DNA of 36,306 nucleotides from an uncultured Saprospiraceae bacterium (lineage in GTDB: Bacteria; Bacteroidota; Bacteroidia; Chitinophagales; Saprospiraceae), in contig CALFUU010000148.1 in assembly GCA_937929835.1 (NCBI GenBank), forward strand, positions 1 through 36,306, in the 5' to 3' direction. Shown piece after piece: positions 25,717 to 33,689 of the stretch. Below the pieces are notes generated by a model. The model saw only the letters and a program-made list of their open reading frames with translations, did no database searches and was not told the origin of the DNA. Both the position numbers and the translations under genes were made by a program. Numbering within the stretch: the stretch's first letter is position 1; each line of letters begins with the position of its first letter.

Positions 25717-28515
25717 ATGCATAAGATTAGACTGATCCTTTTTTATATACTTGTCTTTTTGGGAATTGGTCTGTCGGCACAAGTTGTATATACGGAACCT
25801 GCTTTCCCCACGCAGAGCGATGATGTTGTTTTGTTTTTTGATGCCACAGAAGGTAATGCTGGATTATTGGACTTTACGGGTGAGGTGTATGCGCATATGG
25901 GGCTTATTACCAATAACAGTGACAGCCCTTCTGATTGGAAGTATGTAGTAGGTGTATGGGGTACAGAGGACGTGAGGACTTTAATGACGAGAGTGTCCCC
26001 AAACCTATATAGTCTTGCTTATAATATTGAAGCTTTTCACGACGTAGTACCAGGAGATACTGTAGAGCAATTGGCTTTTGTGTTTAGAAATGGAGATGGC
26101 AGTCGCTCGGGAAGAGCAAGTGATGGTTCCGATATTTATCTAGAAGTATTTCCGCCTGATGATGGATTAAGAGTTACTGTAAATTCTCCTACTCCCAATA
26201 CAATAGTGAGGCAAGGAGAGGTATTAGATGTTGATCTTTTGGTGAACAAGGACGCCTTAGTCACTATAACTGATAATGGAAGCGAGATATATAATCAAAG
26301 TAGCGCTGCTGTAGAGCTACAAGTTGTAGGGGACCAGCTGGGGGCCCATCTACTTGACATAAGGATCACCGATGACGCAGAGTTTATTGAACTAGAGCGC
26401 AACTATTTTGTGTTGGACGATCAAGACAATAGACTACCTAAGCCTGATTGGTTGTCACCTTTTGGTATGACGTATAACACAGATGCTTATGGTTTTGCCC
26501 TAGTTGCTCCTGGAAAAGATTATGTTTTTCTCTTGTGTGATGACAATGACTATTCTGTCGATTTAGATTATAGATTAAATAGGGACCTAGACGGCAACAC
26601 TTTCTGGATAGAGATTCCGAAAGGAAATTTTACTCAGGAGACAGGTTTGTACCAGTTCTTAGTTGACGGTGAGATTGTCATTGCTGATCCCTATTCTGAA
26701 CTTGTCCTCGATCCTTGGAATGATGAGCATATAATTGACCAAGACTTTTTCCCAACTTATCCTACAGGTAGAACGACTGGTTTTGTTACTGTATTTGATT
26801 TAGAGCAAAAATCTTATCCTTGGGAAGTCACTGATTTTGAGAGGCCAGCGAAAGAGGAGCTCGTTATCTACGAGCTATTGATGCGTGATTTTTTAGAAGA
26901 TAAAAGTTATGAAACGTTATTAGATACTCTCGATTATCTTTCGCGACTAGGCATTAATGCAATTGAACTAATGCCGATACAAGAATTCGAAGGGAATAAC
27001 TCATGGGGTTACAATCCTTCTTTCCATTGCGCTATTGATAAGTATTATGGGAGCAAAGAACAGCTTCAAAGGGTTGTTGATCGCTGTCATCAATTAGGTA
27101 TTGCGGTAATTATAGATGTGGTGTATAATCATGCCTTTTCTCAGAGCCCCTTGTGTCAGATGTATTGGGATCCTATTGCATTCAGGCCTACAGCTGATAA
27201 TCCTTGGCTCAATGTCACCGCTCGACATCCATTTAATGTAGGTTATGATTTCAATCACGAATCCGAATTCACTAAAGATTGGGTGAAGGAATCTCTACGT
27301 AGACTTATCGAAGAGCTCAATGTGGATGGTTTCCGATTCGACCTATCTAAGGGTTTGACACAATTTAATTCTGGAGGGAATGCCAGTCTTATGTCTCGTT
27401 ATGATCAGAGTAGAATTGATATCATCACGGACTATGCCAATCATATATGGGGTTTTGATAATGATCTGTATGTTGTTCTAGAACACTTTGCTGATGTTAG
27501 TGAGGAGAGAGAGCTGGCGAGTAAGGGTATGTTGTTATGGTCTAATACAACCTTTCAGTTTGCAGAGGCTGCGATGGGATACGTTAGTGACTTAACAGCA
27601 GCCAGTTACAAAAGTAGAGGTTTCGCTCAGCCATCCCTTATTGCCTATATGGAGTCGCACGATGAAGAGCGGTTGGGTTATAAGATTAAGACTTGGGGCA
27701 ACTCCAATTCAGGCTATAGTACTAAAGATCCATGGACTTTTTCGGATCGGATTGTTGCAGCTGCAGCAGTTTATCTTTCTATCCCAGGACCTAAGATGCT
27801 GTGGCAGTTCGGAGAGTTAGGATACGATGAGTCCATCAATCGCTGCGAAGATGGCACTGTCAGTGATAATTGTAGGCTGTCTTCAAAGCCTATAAGATGG
27901 TCTGATTTAGCAATCGATAATAGACGGCACACGTATGATAGGCTGGCGGCACTTCTTTTTCTCAGATCTAACTATCAAGTTTTTCACACACCAAATTTTG
28001 GTCTGCTAGATGATGATCACTTTAAGCGTGTTAAGCTTAATGGAGCGGATATGAATGTTGTAACGCTAGCTAATTTTGATATAAATTCTATGACAGTTTC
28101 TGGAGAATTTCAACATACTGGTATTTGGTTCGAGTATCTTACTGGTGAGCAGTTGTCCGTTTCAGATGTTGATATGACACTTAATCTTAAGCCAGGCGAA
28201 GTTAGAATCTATACATCCAGGGAGGTCCAGCCTCCAGATGGATTTTTTACGAATATAGAAGAGCTAGAGACAACTCAATTACGATTATATCCTAACCCTA
28301 TTTTGCCTGGGACTGAATTAGTTCTTCTTGATAAGCAAAGTGCAGATGTAACAATTGTAGATGGACAAGGAATGAAGATTTCTTTCTCTGCTCAGTATGA
28401 CAAAGAGCTATTGCGCATAACACTTCCATCTGAATTACAAGCGGGTCTGTATTTTTTAAGGTTATCTGATGAGGGAGAAGTTAGAACTATCAAATTTGTA
28501 GTTGTAAATCAATAG
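25717..28515 (+). CDS. T9SS-exported GH13 enzyme (pullulanase/branching-type alpha-glucanase)
   Basis: A 932-residue protein. The signal peptide ends Leu-Ser-Ala-Gln (~21). Residues ~22-150 are a beta domain seen in Bacteroidota starch exoenzymes (Pro-Ala-Phe-Pro-Thr...Phe-Asp-Ala-Thr-Glu-Gly-Asn-Ala-Gly). A second domain (~160-235) and a CBM48-like domain (~245-345) follow. The GH13 barrel starts near 387. The catalytic residues are Asp542 (Gly-Phe-Arg-Phe-Asp), Glu589 (Val-Leu-Glu-His) and Asp649 (Ser-His-Asp). The block Asn-Ser-Trp-Gly-Tyr-Asn-Pro resembles pullulanase and branching-type GH13 members. Residues ~855-932 are a T9SS sorting tail, so it should act at the surface or outside the cell. 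It is co-transcribed with susCD; its TAG stop is six bases before the next start. Confidence 0.9.
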   Translation: MHKIRLILFYILVFLGIGLSAQVVYTEPAFPTQSDDVVLFFDATEGNAGLLDFTGEVYAHMGLITNNSDSPSDWKYVVGVWGTEDVRTLMTRVSPNLYSLAYNIEAFHDVVPGDTVEQLAFVFRNGDGSRSGRASDGSDIYLEVFPPDDGLRVTVNSPTPNTIVRQGEVLDVDLLVNKDALVTITDNGSEIYNQSSAAVELQVVGDQLGAHLLDIRITDDAEFIELERNYFVLDDQDNRLPKPDWLSPFGMTYNTDAYGFALVAPGKDYVFLLCDDNDYSVDLDYRLNRDLDGNTFWIEIPKGNFTQETGLYQFLVDGEIVIADPYSELVLDPWNDEHIIDQDFFPTYPTGRTTGFVTVFDLEQKSYPWEVTDFERPAKEELVIYELLMRDFLEDKSYETLLDTLDYLSRLGINAIELMPIQEFEGNNSWGYNPSFHCAIDKYYGSKEQLQRVVDRCHQLGIAVIIDVVYNHAFSQSPLCQMYWDPIAFRPTADNPWLNVTARHPFNVGYDFNHESEFTKDWVKESLRRLIEELNVDGFRFDLSKGLTQFNSGGNASLMSRYDQSRIDIITDYANHIWGFDNDLYVVLEHFADVSEERELASKGMLLWSNTTFQFAEAAMGYVSDLTAASYKSRGFAQPSLIAYMESHDEERLGYKIKTWGNSNSGYSTKDPWTFSDRIVAAAAVYLSIPGPKMLWQFGELGYDESINRCEDGTVSDNCRLSSKPIRWSDLAIDNRRHTYDRLAALLFLRSNYQVFHTPNFGLLDDDHFKRVKLNGADMNVVTLANFDINSMTVSGEFQHTGIWFEYLTGEQLSVSDVDMTLNLKPGEVRIYTSREVQPPDGFFTNIEELETTQLRLYPNPILPGTELVLLDKQSADVTIVDGQGMKISFSAQYDKELLRITLPSELQAGLYFLRLSDEGEVRTIKFVVVNQ

Positions 28516-28521
28516 CAAAGT

Positions 28522-30771
28522 TTGAGAAGAAGTTATTTCATAATATTTCTATTTTTTTTCTCAGGGATTGTTAAGGCTCAAATGGTCAATCCTCAGCTGG
28601 GTAAAGCTTTTGATGATTCGGAAGTGCCTAAAGTATTTATTACTCTAGATGAAGCGGATTTAGAAAGAATTCTTTTTGGAGATCTAGAAAGTGATGAAGA
28701 ATATCCTGCAGAGTTCATATATGCAACAAGTTATTCTCGCGATACTATATTAGAAGTAGGATTTAGATTGCGCGGTAATACATCTAGGCAGAAAGCAAAA
28801 AAATCATTTAAAGTAGCTTTCAATTCATTTGTTAAGGGACAAAAGTGGGCAGGTTTAGATAAAATGAATCTAAATGGTGAAGCCAATGATCCGAGTTTGA
28901 TGAGATCAAAATTAGGTTGGGATCTATTTAGATTTCTAGAAGTACCTGCTTCAAGATGTAATCACATAGAACTGTATATCAACAATACTTATAGAGGTAT
29001 TTATAGTAATGTAGAACATATCGATGAAGAGTTTTTGGAAAAACGATTTGCTTCGCCCGATGGTAATTTGTACAAATGTCTATGGCCAGCCGATATGCGA
29101 TATAAGGGCACGGATGCGGAACTCTATAAAGAATCGTTTTTCGGCAGACAAGCTTACGAACTCAAAACCAACCCACTTCAAGATGATTATGAAGACCTCG
29201 CTCACCTGATAGATGTCCTCAACAATTATGAAGGCATTGATCAACTTTGCGAATTAGAACAAATCTTGAATGTAGACCTACTTGTCAGGTGTATGGCAGC
29301 AGATGTGTATATGGGCAATTGGGATGGTGCCTTTCTCAATAAAAATAATTTTTATCTGTACAAGGACCCTATCACAAGCCTGTTTACTTTTATACCGTTT
29401 GATTTAGATAATACTTTTGGAATTGACTGGTTAGGAATTGACTGGACGCGAGCATCTATATATACTTGGTCAGAGTTGTCAGGTGAGGCTAGACCTCTTT
29501 ATGAAAGCATTATGAGGATTCCGGAGTACAGTAATAGATTCAGTTATTATCTAGAATATATAAGTAATGGTTTTCTTAATAAGGATACTGTTTCTATTTA
29601 TTTATTGGAGAAGTTGAGTTTGTTAGAGGCTTCAAGGAGAGATGATGTTTTTTCGGACATAGATTTCGGATTTAGTTATGATGATTTTGTGCAAAGTATT
29701 GCAGCAGGCTTTGGTGGACATGTGCTGTATGGAATCTTAGAATATCTAGAAGAGAGACAAAACTATATAGACGACAATCTAAATACTATATCAGAACTGC
29801 CTGCAGTTAGTATTGTTCATGAGGAAATAGATAGCGACAGTATTCACTTTGAGATTAAATTTGTGAGAGAAGCTATCTTGAATAAAGCAGAATTTCATTA
29901 CAGTTTTGATTCTGGATTGGAACAGACAGTGCCTTTGGATTTTATTTCCGAAAACACCAAGTTGGGTATACCAAAACAGCCTAATGCTCAGACGTTGACT
30001 TATTACGTGTCTATGAGTTATGGACCGGGGCTGGTGCGAAATTATCCATTTTGTAAAAATGCTGCTATTCCACTTGCAACTCAGTTGGAGCAAGATTTGG
30101 TCATAAATGAGTTTCTAGCAAGCAATAAAGAGAGTCAACAGAACGATAGTGGTGAGCATGCGGATTGGATAGAGATCTATAATGTGGGTGGAAACAGAGA
30201 GGATCTATCTCGTTATTATCTAACAGATGCTCGCAGCAATCCCAATAAATGGCGGCTTCCATCAGAGTATCTTTACCCAGGAGAATATTTGGTCTTATGG
30301 GCAGATGATAATCCAGAGCAAAGCCATCATCATACTAATTTTAAATTGGATAAGGAGGGTGAGTTTTTAGGACTTTTTGCATTACAACGTGGAGGTTATT
30401 TTCCTGTGGATACTTTTAGTTTTGGTGTGCAGAATTCTGACCAGAGCAGTGCTAGATGGCCTAATGGTCTTGGAGAGTTTAGAGAAGCAGAACAGTTGAC
30501 TTTTGGCACCAATAATGAATGGCCTTCGGTTGTTTTTGGCGCGGAGGAACAAGAATATTTTGTTTTTCCTAATCCTTGCTATTCTGATTTGACAATAGAC
30601 TTTTCTAGTGCCAACTATTCCATTGAGTTATTTGATATAGCTGGTAAGAGGGTTTTAGTTAAAGATAGCAGCCCTAAAGTTATATCGGTAGATAACATAT
30701 TGTGTGGTTTCTACTTTGTTAAACTCACTACAGATAATAAGCAAATATGGCAATCTCTTATAAAGCATTAA
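28522..30771 (+). CDS. CotH-kinase-like and lamin-tail-domain protein with T9SS tail
   Basis: A 749-residue exported protein. The signal peptide (1-20) ends Val-Lys-Ala-Gln. A CotH domain spans ~35-400, with Leu-Arg-Gly-Asn-Thr-Ser...Lys-Lys-Ser-Phe-Lys, Asn-Val-Glu-His-Ile-Asp-Glu-Glu-Phe-Leu, and the metal-binding type block Asp294-Leu-Asp296-Asn-Thr-Phe-Gly. A lamin-tail beta domain lies at ~533-650 (Ile-Asn-Glu-Phe-Leu-Ala-Ser-Asn...Asp-Trp-Ile-Glu-Ile-Tyr-Asn), and a T9SS tail at ~680-749. CotH proteins are atypical kinases, known from spore coats and cellulosome scaffolds. The start is TTG: the upstream stop is in the same frame only six bases away, and the first ATG lies after the signal peptide. 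Its role in starch use is not known. Confidence 0.85.
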   Translation: MRRSYFIIFLFFFSGIVKAQMVNPQLGKAFDDSEVPKVFITLDEADLERILFGDLESDEEYPAEFIYATSYSRDTILEVGFRLRGNTSRQKAKKSFKVAFNSFVKGQKWAGLDKMNLNGEANDPSLMRSKLGWDLFRFLEVPASRCNHIELYINNTYRGIYSNVEHIDEEFLEKRFASPDGNLYKCLWPADMRYKGTDAELYKESFFGRQAYELKTNPLQDDYEDLAHLIDVLNNYEGIDQLCELEQILNVDLLVRCMAADVYMGNWDGAFLNKNNFYLYKDPITSLFTFIPFDLDNTFGIDWLGIDWTRASIYTWSELSGEARPLYESIMRIPEYSNRFSYYLEYISNGFLNKDTVSIYLLEKLSLLEASRRDDVFSDIDFGFSYDDFVQSIAAGFGGHVLYGILEYLEERQNYIDDNLNTISELPAVSIVHEEIDSDSIHFEIKFVREAILNKAEFHYSFDSGLEQTVPLDFISENTKLGIPKQPNAQTLTYYVSMSYGPGLVRNYPFCKNAAIPLATQLEQDLVINEFLASNKESQQNDSGEHADWIEIYNVGGNREDLSRYYLTDARSNPNKWRLPSEYLYPGEYLVLWADDNPEQSHHHTNFKLDKEGEFLGLFALQRGGYFPVDTFSFGVQNSDQSSARWPNGLGEFREAEQLTFGTNNEWPSVVFGAEEQEYFVFPNPCYSDLTIDFSSANYSIELFDIAGKRVLVKDSSPKVISVDNILCGFYFVKLTTDNKQIWQSLIKH

Positions 30772-32624
30772 AATTGGTTGATAAGATTTTATTTCTTATG
30801 ATTTTTATCGTGTCTGTAATGACCGTTAGTGCACAGGATGTCAATCGAGTAGAGCCACCCTTTTGGTGGGCAGGAATGTATAACCCTAAGTTACAGCTGT
30901 TAGTCCACGGAAAAAATCTAGGAAAGCTCAAGGCCAGCTCACGAGACAGTACTTTTTTAATTACAAATACTCACTATGGTGATAGTCCTCACTATATTTT
31001 TATTGATTTAGATATCAGTAAAGCAACTCCAGGTGAATATACTATTACACTAGATGATGGGTCTAAGACGATACATGTAATCAGGTATCAGCTTAAAAAG
31101 CGAAAGGATAATTCGGCCCACCGCCAAGGTCTTTCTAGTGCTGATGTGGTCTACCTTATAACACCAGATCGATTCTCTAACGGGGATAAGAACAATGATG
31201 AAGTTGCAGGTCTTAAAGAGGGCCTCAATAGAGCTAAAGAGTATGGCAGGCACGGAGGAGACTTACGAGGAATAGAGAATCATATTCCTTATATAAGTAA
31301 TTTAGGTTTCACTGCTATATGGCTCAATCCTGTGTTGGAGAATGATCAGCCGCAATGGTCTTATCATGGCTACTCGACAACAGATTATTATAATGTAGAC
31401 CCTCGATTTGGTAGCAATGAGACTTATGTACGGCTTGCTGAGAAAGCAGCAGATAGTGGGTTGGGATTGGTGATGGACATAATAGTCAATCATTGCGGGA
31501 GCCATCACTGGTGGATGGAGGACCTGCCATTTGATGATTGGATAAATGTTCCCAATACAGATGATTATGTACAAACCAATCACAGAAAGGAAACCTTACG
31601 GGATCCGTATGCTTCTGCATTGGATAGAAAAAATATGGTTGAAGGATGGTTTGTACCGACTATGCCAGACCTCAATCAGAGAAATAAATTTATGTCCACC
31701 TATTTGATTCAAAATTCTATTTGGTGGATTGAATATGCTCATCTTAATGCTATTCGACAAGACACTTATTCCTATCCATTCAAAGAATTTATGACAGACT
31801 GGACTTGTGCGATCAAAAACGAATATCCAAATTTTTTCATTGTTGGTGAGGAGTGGGTAGAAGAGCCTGCAATGATAGCATATTGGCAAGCGGGGCAAGA
31901 TAACACAGATAGTAACAACTCGTGTTTGCCTTCCTTGATGGATTTTCCACTTTGCTTTGCACTTAATAAAGCGTTATCAGAAGAAGAATCATGGAACACT
32001 GGATTAATACGTATATATCAATCCTTAGCAACGGACTATCATTATTCGGATCCATCCCAGCTTGTAATCTTTGCAGATAATCATGATATGAAGCGGACGT
32101 TTGTTCAGTTAGGAGAAGACATAGTTAGATTCAAAATGGCTATAGCGCTTCTTCTGACGACAAGGGGCATTCCTCAGTTGTATTATGGTACGGAGATATT
32201 AATGAACACTGGTAAAGATGGAAGCCATGGCCGTATCAGATCAGATTTTCCTGGGGGGTGGGCTGGTGATACTATTTCAGTTGTTGAGAATAGAGGAATC
32301 GGAACCCAACAAAAAGAAGCTCAGGATTTTTGTAGAAGATTATTGCGATGGAGACAAGACCAAACTGTAATACACCATGGTAGACTTATGCATTTCGTGC
32401 CTGAGGATGGTGTCTATGTATATTTTAGATACAATGAGGCAGAATCTGTAATGGTCGTTATTAATAAGAATGAGGAAACCAATGTAATGAGTTTAAATAG
32501 ATTTGAGGAACGTCTGAATGGCTTTGGATCCTATTACGATGTACTCCGAGAACAGCAAGGAGAATTAAAGGAAAGTATGGACTTAGCCCCTAATACTGTC
32601 TATGTCTTAGAGCTAAGACCATAA
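30747..32624 (+). CDS. susA: SusA-like neopullulanase/cyclomaltodextrinase (GH13)
   Basis: A 625-residue protein with an N-terminal signal (to Val-Ser-Ala-Gln, ~30) and no lipobox, so probably a soluble periplasmic enzyme. The N-terminal cyclomaltodextrinase domain (~31-125) begins Val-Glu-Pro-Pro-Phe-Trp-Trp-Ala-Gly-Met, as in SusA neopullulanases. The GH13 barrel starts at ~133. The catalytic residues are Asp339 (Ile-Arg-Gln-Asp), Glu368 (Val-Gly-Glu) and Asp447 (Asn-His-Asp). A C-terminal beta domain follows (~545-625). It should cut imported maltodextrins to maltose-size products for the MFS carrier. The ATG start overlaps the CotH gene by 25 bp; a TTG at 30774, just after the CotH stop, is an alternative. 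It is the last gene of the operon. Confidence 0.9.
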   Translation: MAISYKALKLVDKILFLMIFIVSVMTVSAQDVNRVEPPFWWAGMYNPKLQLLVHGKNLGKLKASSRDSTFLITNTHYGDSPHYIFIDLDISKATPGEYTITLDDGSKTIHVIRYQLKKRKDNSAHRQGLSSADVVYLITPDRFSNGDKNNDEVAGLKEGLNRAKEYGRHGGDLRGIENHIPYISNLGFTAIWLNPVLENDQPQWSYHGYSTTDYYNVDPRFGSNETYVRLAEKAADSGLGLVMDIIVNHCGSHHWWMEDLPFDDWINVPNTDDYVQTNHRKETLRDPYASALDRKNMVEGWFVPTMPDLNQRNKFMSTYLIQNSIWWIEYAHLNAIRQDTYSYPFKEFMTDWTCAIKNEYPNFFIVGEEWVEEPAMIAYWQAGQDNTDSNNSCLPSLMDFPLCFALNKALSEEESWNTGLIRIYQSLATDYHYSDPSQLVIFADNHDMKRTFVQLGEDIVRFKMAIALLLTTRGIPQLYYGTEILMNTGKDGSHGRIRSDFPGGWAGDTISVVENRGIGTQQKEAQDFCRRLLRWRQDQTVIHHGRLMHFVPEDGVYVYFRYNEAESVMVVINKNEETNVMSLNRFEERLNGFGSYYDVLREQQGELKESMDLAPNTVYVLELRP

Positions 32625-32665
32625 TTGAAAGGTTGGCGTTGCCGAGTGGTGTTGGGGTATTGTGT

Positions 32666-33256
32666 CTAAGCCTCTAATTCTGGGCAGTCTAGACAGGCTT
32701 TCTGATAAGGGCGCTTGACAAACAACCAGATAAGAAATGCAACCACAAAGAGGATACCCATCGTCGGTAGGATGTTGTCAGAGACCAATTGGATATTTTC
32801 CAGTAAAGTCTCTGCAAAGTAATAAGCGAGACCTGCAAGAGTTCCTGTCCAGATCGCAACTGAAATACCACTATAGATAGCAAATTTTAGATAACTGATT
32901 TTTCTTAGTCCTGTCAGTATGAGGATGAGGGTCGTTAGTCCAAAAAACATTTTGTATACAAGTAGTATGGCTTCAGGGTGCTTGTCATACCAGATGGAGA
33001 TCTTATCTAATTTTGCTTGGAGTTTCGGTTTTTTGAGCAGTAATTGCGTTCCTTTTTTCCTAGCCACTAGAAATTTGAACCAATCTGCTGTCCAGGCCCC
33101 GAGCCACGCCAGAAATGCTGCCACCCAAAAATTATATAATCCTGATTTGGCGCCTATTACTGAGCTGACAAGGGATACCTCACCTTCCATCATAACACCT
33201 ACAAAGGTGGCAAGATAACCACAAGATTCTAACAACATTTCAAAGGTAGACAACAT
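32666..33256 (-). CDS. DedA family membrane protein (VTT domain)
   Basis: A 196-residue inner-membrane protein with four to five hydrophobic helices. The N-terminal block Gly-Tyr-Leu-Ala-Thr-Phe-Val-Gly-Val-Met-Met-Glu-Gly-Glu (13-26) and the later Thr-Gly-Leu-Arg-Lys-Ile-Ser...Gly-Ile-Ser-Val-Ala-Ile-Trp (about 115-136) fit the DedA/VTT family, which moves lipid carriers or phospholipids across membranes. The tail is Cys-containing and short. It converges on the starch operon, with 41 bp between the stops and no clear terminator. It is unlikely to be functionally linked to its neighbours. Confidence 0.85.
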   Translation of the reverse strand: MLSTFEMLLESCGYLATFVGVMMEGEVSLVSSVIGAKSGLYNFWVAAFLAWLGAWTADWFKFLVARKKGTQLLLKKPKLQAKLDKISIWYDKHPEAILLVYKMFFGLTTLILILTGLRKISYLKFAIYSGISVAIWTGTLAGLAYYFAETLLENIQLVSDNILPTMGILFVVAFLIWLFVKRPYQKACLDCPELEA

Positions 33257-33352
33257 ACGTTGCCAATGTACAGATTATCTGGACTACAGGCAGCTTTAGT
33301 AAAGCACGGAAGCTAAGAGGGTAGGCAAACAGTCAGGTCAATGACAGTTGAC

Positions 33353-33415
33353 AGAAGACTATAATAACGGGATTCGAACCCACAGTAACCAATTTATTAA
33401 GTGCTGAAGTCTTCT
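33353..33415 (-). ncRNA. tRNA-like element: acceptor stem plus T arm
   Basis: On the minus strand, a perfect 8-bp stem (AGAAGACT with AGTCTTCT) encloses 47 nt. That interval includes GGGTTCGAATCCC (33369-33381), a canonical tRNA T arm with a TTCGAAT loop. There is no room for both D and anticodon arms, so this is a remnant or a minihelix RNA rather than a working tRNA. It lies ~275 bp downstream of the Ro60-like gene and on the same strand, where bacterial Y RNAs with tRNA-like modules can occur. Confidence 0.55.
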
Positions 33416-33566
33416 TGGCTGTCTTATGTATTAGAGGTGCTATTGCTTAATAGTAAATCCATAATTGCTAATTCATTATTACAGATCACCCTTGGTCTCT
33501 GATGCGCAGATATATCCCGCCTCTCAGTTTTGAATTGCTGTAGTGCTGTCGTGAACTTTGATATAC

Positions 33567-33613
33567 AGAAGACATATTGTTAGTGGAAACTTTTATAAGT
33601 GCTGTAGTCTTCT
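33567..33613 (-). repeat. Second, shortened relative of the tRNA-like element
   Basis: On the minus strand it starts AGAAGACTACAGCACTTA, against AGAAGACTTCAGCACTTA in the 33353-33415 element. It ends in GTCTTCT, so a 7-bp closing stem is preserved, but the T-arm segment is missing. It appears to be a deletion derivative of the same ancestor. Confidence 0.5.
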
Positions 33614-33689
33614 TTTGCTTCTTGTTACAGATCTCATTAATTGTTAATGTGTCAATGTTAAATTGCTGAAGAGATCTTTCAACTTATTT

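Larger units (their letters stand above)
33257..33689 (-). other. Non-coding stretch with tRNA-derived remnants
   Basis: 433 bp without a supported gene, downstream of the DUF2828 gene on its strand. It holds one tRNA-like minihelix (33353-33415), a shortened relative (33567-33613) and at least two further partial copies of a short CAGCA-containing motif (minus strand, near 33531 and 33664). I see no promoter or terminator. Confidence 0.6.

Noticed and set aside
33353-33415. Calling the T-arm element a functional tRNA
   Set aside because: No space for both D and anticodon arms and no anticodon loop can be placed.
33649-33660. GTGTCA half-site in the gap near the DUF2828 gene
   Set aside because: Only one half-site is present; the partner half does not match and no promoter element is aligned.
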